A DNA stretch of 64,000 nt from Thalassia testudinum (taxonomy: Eukaryota > Streptophyta > Magnoliopsida > Alismatales > Hydrocharitaceae): contig JAZHRO010000063.1 in NCBI GenBank assembly GCA_037157565.1, forward strand, positions 86,270,001 to 86,334,000, read 5' to 3'. The position numbers were made by a program, and so were the translations under genes. The notes beneath the pieces were generated by a model. It worked only from the letters and a program-made list of their open reading frames with translations. It made no database searches and was not told the DNA's origin. This document shows positions 55,401-64,000 of the stretch, piece after piece (positions within the stretch are counted from its first letter, which is position 1; each line of letters starts with the position of its first letter).

Positions 55401-58018
55401 TTAATTTTTTACTGTTGTTACAGATCTGACAGAATTAGGAGAGAAGAAGGGAAGAGTTGACTGAGGAGAGAAAGAGGCTTGTTTTACTATCTTTTAAAGT
55501 TTTTAACCCTTTTTATCATGTTTATGATTGCCTTCTTTCTATATAGCATGAAATTTAGGATGTGTTTACCCACCTTAATACAGTCTTGAGTTAGGTTTCC
55601 AATTTTAAATCATGTTTGGGTGGTTATTTTCAACTAAACTAGCTGATAACAATTGAGAAGGATAAGACATGCATGCACAGAAATTAGAGTTCAGTAATTA
55701 AACAAGAAGGTTTGTATACACAGGGAATGAAATACAATCAGATGTCAGCTATGTTCAAAACATAATCTACAGGGTTTTACAGTAAAATTTATCTGCTACA
55801 ACTTAGAGCAATCAGACAGTAGCAGCAAATTGGACTTTCAGACTGCCCCTGCAGTAGCTCAGATTAGATTCCAAATGGTCTAACTGCTGCTGCAGTTAGT
55901 CTATTTGGGATGAAATGTGAGTTGGAGAGAAGAAAAATGTAGCTGCAAGATGCAACACTTTGCTGTGTCCATTGGGATTAGAATAAAAAAAATCCAAACT
56001 GAAAAAGAAAATATCTCTCAATCCCTAATCTGATAAGGGTTTCATTTCTCACTAAAATCACTAAATACCCCAATTCAAATGCAAAAACCCTTATAAAAAA
56101 ACTCACTTCAGATTAAATCCACAAACGTCTCTGATTTAACTCTTCCTAATGCTATAGACAGCATGAAGAAAGAGTTAATTCAGTCAATCAAAGTCCTTAG
56201 TTTAATTCCCAATTTTTGAAACCTTAAGGAGTATTGAGAACTCCTTAGGTTAGGAAATCACCAAACAGCCATTCAAAACACACTCATGAATGCAAGATCA
56301 GACTTCAAATCACTACAGTGATTATCCTTAGATCTAACTTGCATTCAATGCATTCAAAACATTATCAAATCAGATCTATGTATGGCTCTTCTGAGATGAC
56401 TTCTGTCACCAGAAAACCTCTCAGATTCCTTACCAACAATGAATTCAAATCAGACTTCATTCAATTTGTCAGATCAACTAGTAAAACCAAATTGAAGGAA
56501 AAATCCTTGAAATCCAAATTGATGAGAAATCTGACAAACTGAAAATTCGATTCAATCCAGGGGCTTTTGTGACCAAGAGTGAGGTGAATGGGAAGCCCCT
56601 TAAGTGCTTTTTGACGCAAATTTCAGATCTGAGGTTGAAAACCAATCAGATCTGAAATTGGGTCAGAGTGTATGGGTGGAAAGCGAGAAACAAGTCGTGG
56701 AAAATCAGAACTGGATATGAAAGTATGGAGAGGGAGAGAATTTGAAAACATGGCTATATGAAATCTTCCCCTCTGATCTGAAATGATTAGAGGAGGTGAG
56801 TGGGGGAAATTAAAGCCTAATTCTACTGCTACAGCTACTTTATCCTACAACGAAATTGAACATTAACAATTACATTAATTCTACTCTAAACTACTTAACT
56901 ACAGCTAAAACTAATATGCGGAATTATAAACCTATTCTAACAGGAAGAATGGGACCTATGGGTCCTTATCCGGTGGCTAAGGAGGAAGAAGGGAGGAAGA
57001 TGAGTCCAGCAGAGGGAAGGGTCTGCTAGTAAGGCTCTAGGGTTGTCCTCAGGTGCTACGAAGTCCTTAGCGACGAGGAGGTCGAGAGAAGGTGATGATT
57101 TCACAGTTGGTGGCTGTGAAATCAGAGACTTGATGGGGAGGATGAACTGGAGTGGACAAATGATCGCTAAGAGGTGTAGGAGGGAGCGATCCCTTGCACG
57201 CAACACCACTGAGGTGCTTAAGTAGCATACTCAGTGGCTGAGATCACCGCGCAGGTGAGGATAATCAAAGGCAACCGGCGGCGAGGATGAGAGGAGCGGA
57301 GCATGCGTCGAGCTATGCTCAAAATCTGACCGTCAGATGAGATTTGGGGAGAGGGGTGATAACACGCGTCGAATCATGCGAAGCTTCCATTCAAATCTAA
57401 CCTCAGATCAGGATCATGAAGAGCGATGGATGGTTGAGATTGGCCGTGTTCTTTGCACGCTACAGTGCGTGCGAAGAGCAGCAGGCCATTCTCTGAAATA
57501 ACGGAAAAATTGCAGACAAACCCTTGCACGAAGGGGTAGAAGATTAGCGTGCAGGCCCATAAGTGAAAAGAATTACAACAGGAAGGGCCCTGCAGCCTTT
57601 CAAAAGGGTCCCTGCAGCTTACAAGTAGGTCCAAAGAGGAGTTTTTAAGGGCGAGGGTGTAATGCATGAAAGACCTAAGTGTAAACTACCTATTTCATAA
57701 CCTAAATGATGTCCAATTGCCTTCAAATTTTTATATGTGCTTAATTGAACATTTAAGACATTAATTATACTTCTGATTTGGCCTTTCAAACTTTTTTATG
57801 TGTTCAATTGACGCATGGATCATCATTTGTACTTTGCTTTCAGAATATCTCGTTTTGTGACCTAATTATGAAGTTTTAACACAGAGTAAAGGTTTTAGGT
57901 CTTTTTTCTTTAATTCCCACACTTAACCCTTTTTATCTGTTAATTTGATGTTGTTTTACTCAGTGTCTAGCTTAACTTCAGCTTTTTAGCTATGATGAGT
58001 AGCCACTCATCAGAACTT

Positions 58019-59163
58019 CCATATCTAAAACAAGAAAGTCAACAGGAAAATAGAGATTGTTGACCCTAACCACCATGTCTTCCACCACAACCTTTGGGAT
58101 TTTGACAGAACAATTTGCCAACTATAACGTGATAGGGGTGGGTTTCAGATTTCCTAGGGAAAATTTTTCGAGCATGATGGTTGGTATAAGATTGATGGAA
58201 GATCCCAGATCAAGCAGGGCACGGTTAAAATTGCAACCTTGGATGCTATAGGAAATAAGCGGTGTGCCCGGATCTTTTTGCTTCGGTGGTAGATTTGATA
58301 GTATAGCACAACTCGCATGAGGCGAGAGAACCACCAGATTCTTAGTTTTCTTTGATTGTCGCCTGGGTGTTGTGTAGTCTTTGAAAAATTAGGCGACAGT
58401 AGGTATGTGGTCGATAGCCTCTAGCAGGGGTACCTTGATTTCAACATCCCTGAACAAATTACGTAGGTTATCAAAGGCCTGCGTATCCTTCTTTTAGCCT
58501 TTTGGCTCCCTCAGTAGAGCCTCAGGGAATGGGACTGATTTTGGCACCAATTTCGACGTATCGTCCTCTCGCGAATGCAGTGCGCATCCCGAATGAGAGG
58601 GCGATGAAGAAGATGGGCTAGGATCAGGTCGAGGCGGATCGACAGTCTGCTTACCGCTCCTCGTAGTGATCGCATTGGATGATGTGGGTCCAGTGGGATC
58701 ATACGGCAGAGGAGGGTTCGCAATAGGGACATAAGAGTGAGGTGCTGCAGCGGGATTAGCCTGAAATCCCGGTGGAATGCTCGGAGCCTGCAGAATTTGA
58801 TGAACCTACCACTGAGAAGGTCGTACCTGTGGTTGAGGACCACGGGGTACAAAATTTCGTGGGTTGGGTGCAGGTTGGGCTGGGAGAGTGCCCTGAGATC
58901 GAGTCGCCATGCGTAGTTGACTGATCTTAGCATTCTGCTACACCAATTGGTGCTGAAGAGAGGTCATGTTCTCTTCAAGGCACTTTGACATTTCCGTCAT
59001 CATTCGCATCAATTTTTCAGGAGGACTTGATGCGTGTTTGATTTACGGTACGCAAGGTCCCGATGGCGGATTTGCCATAGGATTAGACTGGGCCCTTGGG
59101 ATGACGGGTGCAGACGGTTGCATTGGTCCACCAGCGGGGTTTTGGCACTACAGGTTACTAGAC
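58019..59163 (-). pseudogene. gag-pol: Element H gag C-terminal region and protease start
   Basis: Reverse-strand stretches: LMRMMTEMSKCLEENMTSL, a proline-rich part (PAQPAPNPRNFVPRGPQP), TTRSGKQTVDPPRPDPSPS, VEIKVPLLEAIDHIPTVA, and the protease start LSNLPPKQKDPGTPLI with the active-site phrase DLGSSINLIP (58122-58334 open). The protease continues to about 58019 and is then cut by the large solo LTR. TAG-type stops appear at three or more places. The rest of gag is beyond the junction with element I at 59164. Confidence 0.9.
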
Positions 59164-59899
59164 TGATGAGAGCCTTATTATGAGCCATAAATAGCTCATT
59201 TTGACCCAATAAAGAAGATAAAAGCTCCTACATAACCTAGAAGAAGGCTTAATTGAAGGAACAAGTGCTCTGAGAAGAAAACATGAAATAAAGGTTAAAA
59301 CTGCAATTTTACCATTGTAGTACATAAACGGGATTTCTCAGAAGCAAAACATAGGTCAAATGGTCCAAATAAGGTAAAAAGAGGGTTGAGTAAATCAGAA
59401 ATGGGTTTATGTGCAATCTAATAATTAAATGACACTTGGTAACCCTAAAACAGACCCGCTTAAATTAACAAGGTTCTAGTCAGGATAAAAATCGAGCAAA
59501 CCCTCTAAAAATCATGGAAAAACATCCTCTAGGGTTTAGAACACTTAATTTGGCCTTTGGAACCTAGTCTGACCTAGATTAGGGTCCTAGCTCCTCAATT
59601 AACCAAATTTGGGTTTTTACGCAAAATGTCCAGTCAAACAAGGTAAAACCTGAAAATCAACTTCGCCATTAGATTCCTTAGGTCCAAATTAGGTTCATAC
59701 CAAAATTCGGACCTAAGGGGAGGTCATCTTGACCTACTTTGCAATTTAGTACACCCAAATCACAAATAGGTCCCTATCTTTTGAATATCCTTGCAAAGAG
59801 CCCCCCAAGTTCTTCGCCCCCTTTGCAATCCGGTCCTGCCGCCATTGTTAGGGCAGAACCGAGCTCCGACGAGGTTCAGAGAGGGATTGCTCTCTAATC

Positions 59900-60016
59900 C
59901 CTCAGAGATTCCCTCCCAGAAATGGAAGGGGGTTTCTCTGAGGAATTCCCCTCCTTATAAAGCCAATTACAATTGCTGGTGTGAACCCAATCTCTCGTGC
60001 GAACGCACGAGAGATT
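59900..60016. repeat. Two successive hairpins in the U3 of the element I LTR
   Basis: Hairpin one: CCTCAGAGA (59900-59908) and TCTCTGAGG (59935-59943) enclose an inner CCCTCC/GGAAGGGGG pairing. Hairpin two: AATCTCTCGTGCG, loop AA, CGCACGAGAGATT (59989-60016), perfect over 13 bp. Both lie at the positions of the two hairpins of the solo LTR at 1865-1983. Confidence 0.85.
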
Positions 60017-60100
60017 TGGGTATCCGCCTTCCTTCCAACTCCGGCAAGCCGGTAGACCTAATTGCGCGCTCTTCACCCACTGATAGGAGCGGCCAGCACC

Positions 60101-60107
60101 TATAAAA
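60101..60107 (+). promoter_or_regulatory. TATA box of the element I LTR
   Basis: GCACCTATAAAACACC, 85 bp after the second hairpin; aligned with TATAAAA at 2070 in the solo LTR. Confidence 0.7.
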
Positions 60108-61862
60108 CACCCCCTAGACCCTGCCGCAGGACCTAAGCTTGATTTTGACGGAGATCCCCTCCAAATTCCCTCTCTCCCATCTCCGGCCAAACGACCCGCA
60201 AGCTCCGGCGACCTCCTCCCCTCCGTCTCGTCGCTCTGCTGCCATACCAGCAGCAGAGTCCTCTCCGCCTCTTCCTCCCGCGTCGCGCTGTACCCCGCGC
60301 GCGTGCTCCTGACCTCATCTTCGTCTCCGCCTCCTCCCTCAGGGTCTTTCTTCCCCGACGACGGCAGTTACGAGCCGTCCTCTCCACTGCCTCCCTTCCT
60401 TCCAGACAACCCCAGATACATTCTCCATCCTCTCCTCTCTCTTTTCCCCCTACTATTTTACTTGATTACCCCTCGACAGTACCTAACCACCTCCATTGTT
60501 CTCGCCTCCGACCGCCCTCCGGCGAGCTGCCCACACCACTCTGCCCCTCCACACGGCTCGCCAACCCCCTTGTGAGCTTCGCCTCACCACCAGGAACCCA
60601 TTCCACCCCATCATTGCCACTCCAGACCTCCACAAGCACCCCCCGACCAACCCACCATCTCCAGCCACTGGTTGACCTAGGCACGCACTCCTAGGTCGAC
60701 CTGCAACCTGCAGCATCGCCCACCGCCTTCGTCGTGCTACGGCGAAGGTTTCCAGCTATTCTGATTGGGCCAATATGCCGTTCTGTTGGATGTCAGGTGT
60801 ACGCCCCGGCCGCCATTAACAGTCGAAGCAGCAGGGAGCTTGGAGCAGCTTCGGGCATCAGGCTTCCCAGGCTGCAGGTGCAGTAGACTCTCGCGAAGGT
60901 CGCGAAACGAACAAGGCCAGCCAGTCTCACAGAGGAGCCATCAGCTTGGGCAATCGAGTGACGAAATCTATGCGGGCGCGCGTGAAGGCAAGACCGACCA
61001 GATAGTCCCACATCGTGGGATTGCAAAACTCAGGTATCCTATAAATTATTTTTGTGTTTTCTTCTTACTGCCTCCGTAAGCACAGGGGTGAGGTCCCTCA
61101 CTGCCCCACACGCCTCGTCCGTGGCTTGATCTCGCGGATCTGGCGGATCCGACCCGACCTAAACCTACGCACTCCTCGCGCATCACCACTTGCCGGTGCG
61201 CCTGGTCCCGGGTGCGAATCCGACCCAACTACCCGCGTGGCTCTGGGAGAGCGTGCTTGAGTGAACTGCTTGAGAAAAAGAGAGACGCTTGAGTAGAGGG
61301 ACAGGGGTAGGTTTTTGCTACTGTGTGGTGTGCAGGAAGGAAGAAGTGACCGAGGTAGCGAACACATAGCAGTTGAAGAACAGGGAGAGAAGAAAGAAGA
61401 GGCTGTGTAGCAGTGAAAGGAGAAGTCTTCGCAGAGAAGAAGAAGAAGGAAGACAAGGTAGAAGAGAGAGAAGAACAAAGAAGAGGCCAAGTGAAGACTG
61501 CAAAGAGATCAGAAGAAGAAGAAAGAAGAAAGGCAAGGCAGGAGAAGAAGGAAGATACAGAAGCAGAAAGGAGAAGAAGAGAGAAAGAGAGATCACATTT
61601 AAGACGTCTGATACAGAAATCAGACGTCCAATTCTACTTTTTTTTCACAAATCCTTTTTAAAATTCTCTCTTTGAATCAATTATATTTGCAATTAACAGT
61701 TGTATTCTTTGCTTTTACAAAGTACTGAGATTGCTCCCCGTGTTCGACCTCGGATACTCTAGTTGTTCGAGTAATAAAATTCTTTATATTTGTTTAAACG
61801 TTTTGTCGGTTATACTACAATGTAATACACTTTAAATCCACACAAAATCGTTGAGAACATTT

Positions 61863-61880
61863 TGGCGCCGTTGCCGGGGA
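61863..61880 (+). other. Primer-binding site of element I (Asp tRNA type)
   Basis: TGGCGCCGTTGCCGGGGA starts three bases after the LTR end. This is the standard Athila/Tat site. Confidence 0.95.
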
Positions 61881-62826
61881 GCAACGGGCACTTTTAAAGC
61901 TTTTGATTACAACTTTTCTATCTAATATCTAACTTAACTTCTCTCTTTTGTTGTGTTCAAGTAGGGAAAGCAAAACAAAAAGGAAAGAACAATAACTGCA
62001 CAACAGACTCTCCAAGGAACAGGTAATCTCCATAAGCCCTCTCTCTTAACCCTCTCGCAATCTAAAAAGGAAGAAAAAGAGAAAAATCAACTTAGGGCTA
62101 CCTGTTTCATATTTAGTAACTCATCAAGTTGCCTGATTTTCATTTCAACATATTTTTGTCTGTTCATCCAACTAAGGCAACTAGGGCTAAAACTTTCTTG
62201 ATTGAGCCCTAGGTGCTAATTTCTAAGGCAACTAAATTGGACCCACTAGAGCCAAGTTAGGGATTGCAAAGCTAGGGTTTTTAAAGACACATCTTCTCTA
62301 AAACAAAGAAACAAACTTTTCAAAAAGAGGTGTGCCTAAACCGTGTTTGAAACGATTTATACAAGAGGAACCCTAAGCAAATCAGGCTGATAATCCATTT
62401 GAACCATAAAAGGAAGGACCTAAAAGCTCTCAAAGGAACAAGAGGTGAAGTTGATCCCTTGGGTCAATCAACCTTAACATTAGGTCACTTTTGCACTCAA
62501 AATACTTAAAAGTTCAAGTGGAACATTAAGCACCTTGATCTTAAAATAAAAAAAGGTAGACTTAAGAGGTTAAGGTCTCCATTCTAGTCTACCTGGAACC
62601 GCAGTGACAAGAGAGGTCGGGTGGGGGAAACCCTGTAACCCGTGGGGACGCTCTACCATGTAGAGGTCTTTGCGGGACTCTCCCTCTCTGGCTGCCCAGG
62701 TATTTCTCAGGTGGACGATCTTCTTATTCAGGGATCCATCTGCCCCGAACCTCTATAGTCACCCAACAATTCTTGGGTGTCTTGATTGGGTCCAGCACCT
62801 TCTAATCTCATCACATCTTTCGGTGC
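61881..62826 (+). other. Element I leader
   Basis: About 950 bp with no domain-bearing frame. It includes a GGTGGGGGAAACCCTGTAACC-like phrase (62610-62640) that resembles GGGGGATACCCTGTCACGG in the leader of element D (near 42340), so part of the leader is conserved between the two elements. Confidence 0.65.
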
Positions 62827-64000
62827 ATGTTTGGTAGGAGGTCCTTAAGACCACCTTTAAGACCTCCTTTAGAAATTCATTCTCGTCGAGGCCAAGTCTC
62901 GACGCCCTTGTTTGTGCAGCAACCCCACCACATAAATCTTTCATCTGATTCAGACCCTGATTCTCCTTCTTCTCCCATCATGGCACAACCCATTGAAGAG
63001 GAGAATAACCTTGAACACCAACTTCAACGCTTGAACGATCTCTTTCAGAACCTTGTAAACCCACCGTAGCGACCTATGATGCAAGATCACTATAATCCCG
63101 CTGCGGTGGCAATCGAACCCCGAGTACGAATCCCAATTGGACCTGATTCTGAACTGAAGCCTAATATGATTCATGCCATACCGAAGTTCCATGGGCTTAA
63201 CTCTGAGGATCCATTCCAACACATTAAACAACTCAAGCATCTGGCCCAGACCTTCGGGTCAGATGTACAAAACTGGGATATCCTACTCATGAAAATGTTT
63301 TCGTTCTCCCACTTGGACAAGGCTGCACACTGGTATCAGACTCAGACCTGCCCGATCAACACATGGGAGGAATTACAGTCTGAATTTTTGAAAAAATTCT
63401 TCCCTGTTGGCCGGACGAATGCCTTGCGCCACCAGATCACTCATTTCACTCAACAACCGGGAGAACCTCTTCACGAAGCTTGGGATCGATTCCTAGATCT
63501 CATGCGAAAGTGCCCCCATCACGGAGTTCCTAAGTGGGGACAAGTCCAGTCTTTTTACCAGGGACTCCGTGAGGATATTCGTCTATTCGTCAATGCAACA
63601 TGCGGAGGAAACATCATGGGCCAACACGAGGCCACGGTGTGGGAGATTCTCAAAAACATGTGCGAGAACTCCATAAATAATGACTCCTTGGGCTTATTCG
63701 ACAGGACGAATGCCCGCGCATCGACGAATCTAAGAGGGACACATGAGATGAAGGACCTGTCCACTTCTGTCGACTTGGAACTGATGGCCAGTCAGTTGGA
63801 CAAGGTCTCTATTATAGAAAAGAAGGTGGATGAGCTAACTCGACATTTGTAGCAAGCCACCTCTACGCAAAACTCTTTTGCACGACCTCCTCTGGCAAGG
63901 GAAACAATGCAAAACATATACCACCAACCTGCCAAGGGGATGGACCCATATCCACCCCCGTCTGCCTCTCAGACCGGAGTGACCTCCGATCCCTTCTACT
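62827..64000 (+). pseudogene. gag: Element I gag (nearly open, runs off the window)
   Basis: One frame is open from 62827 to the window end except for two TAG codons (63067-63069 and 63850-63852). ATG at 62827 or at 62980 could start it; the second gives MAQPIEEENNLEHQL and is closer to usual gag starts. The core shows IPKFHGLNSEDPFQHIKQL, LDKAAHWYQTQTCPINTW, EFLKKFFPVGRTNALRHQI, PLHEAWDRFLDLMRKCPHHG and FYQGLREDIRLFVNATCGG, all typical of Athila gag (capsid). Both TAG codons are one change from CAG, TGG or similar. Read-through or age cannot be told apart here. Confidence 0.92.

Larger units (their letters stand above)
53286..58012 (-). mobile_element. Large solo LTR (4.7 kb, reverse) inserted in the H protease
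   Basis: The TSD is GAACT at 53281-53285 and 58013-58017, and the host protease frame is on both sides. The LTR 5' end, read in reverse from 58012, is TGATGAGTGGCTACTCATCA, a perfect stem-loop. The 3' end reads CCCATCATTA (ends TA rather than CA). There is no primer-binding site, no domain and no direct repeat that would mark two LTRs. A U5-like GCCTCCCAGTGAACGACCTGG lies about 200 bp from the 3' end. The size is unusual for a single LTR, so an unrecognised non-autonomous element cannot be excluded. Confidence 0.75.
46237..59163 (-). mobile_element. Athila-like gypsy element H (reverse), interrupted and 5'-cut
   Basis: From right to left it has the gag end and protease (59163-58019), a reverse solo LTR (58012-53286), reverse transcriptase, RNase H, integrase, a non-coding 3' region and a 3' LTR (48401-46237). 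It is inserted in element D's reverse transcriptase and is itself cut by element I at 59164. It has the best-kept pol in the window. Confidence 0.93.
59164..61859 (+). repeat. 5' LTR of element I
   Basis: 2696 bp, TGATGAGAGCC...GTTGAGAACA. It contains two U3 hairpins, TATAAAA at 60101, a CT-rich and then GC-rich middle, a purine tract (61375-61600), a TGTTCGACCTCGG phrase near 61740 and an AATAAA signal near 61772. It aligns end to end with the solo LTR 1121-3824. Confidence 0.95.
59164..64000 (+). mobile_element. Athila-like gypsy element I, 5' part
   Basis: A complete 5' LTR, Asp-type primer-binding site, leader and gag, running off the window end. It is inserted in element H gag; TAGAC (59159-59163) is the expected left TSD. 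It has the least decay of any element here (two stops in the 390 codons of gag seen). Its LTR is the same family as the solo LTR in copia copy A. Confidence 0.93.

Noticed and set aside
56318..56542. 74-codon frame in the large solo LTR
   Set aside because: Lys/Ser-rich without motif; no TATA or exon context, in a non-coding LTR.
60133..60716. Overlapping open frames in the I LTR
   Set aside because: Pro/Arg/Ser-rich translations with no domain; the solo LTR copy breaks them.
61195..61225. tRNA B-box-like GGTGCGAATCC in the I LTR
   Set aside because: No matching A-box, no cloverleaf arms and the solo LTR copy (3180-3215) lacks it; more likely LTR sequence than a Pol III gene or SINE.

Overview
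This window is plant nuclear DNA made almost entirely of nested LTR retrotransposons. Support comes from Ty1/copia and Ty3/gypsy proteins, an initiator-Met-type primer-binding site (TGGTATCAGAGC), two Asp-type sites (TGGCGCCGTTGC...) typical of plant Athila/Tat gypsy elements, 5-bp target-site duplications (TSDs) and three solo LTRs. It suggests a repeat-rich intergenic block of a large-genome angiosperm; the species cannot be named. I found no host gene, rRNA, tRNA, CRISPR array or prokaryotic feature. Most coding regions are broken, many by TAG, TGA or TAA codons that look like C-to-T decay.

Layout. 1-8862: copia copy A (SIRE/Maximus-like, + strand, 5' end outside the window), split at 1121-3824 by a gypsy solo LTR. 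A sits in gypsy element E (pol 8868-11877, 3' LTR from 13279). 15125-17100 is unassigned LTR-like sequence. 17100-20771 is the 3' part of gypsy element F with its LTR. 20772-21130 is a reverse-strand Athila gag scrap (G). G is hit by copia copy C (- strand, 21131-21422 plus 32468-40365). C's 3' LTR is split by full-length copia copy B (+, 21423-32462, TSD AAGAG). B's gag is split by another gypsy solo LTR (22816-25062, TSD GATAA). C's gag ends at an Athila element D (+, about 40365-46236). D is cut in its reverse transcriptase by reverse Athila element H (46237-59163). H carries a 4.7-kb reverse solo LTR (53286-58012, TSD GAACT) and is cut in gag by Athila element I (+, 59164 to beyond 64000), of the same family as the solo LTR at 1121-3824. 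The order is G, then C, then D, then H, then I: five levels deep.

Most interesting points. (1) All three copia copies carry a third ORF after pol. It is preceded by an array of a near-palindrome (TTGATCGACCAA, consensus TTGATCGATCAA) and a TATA box. The same array-plus-TATA arrangement lies in the LTR U3, which suggests an internal promoter for ORF3. (2) Gypsy LTRs here begin with a short stem-loop formed by the terminal TGAT itself. (3) The element-I family has two U3 hairpins kept in both copies, one with a compensatory base pair. (4) One solo LTR has an AGCT-dense tract and another a cluster of three adjacent hairpins.
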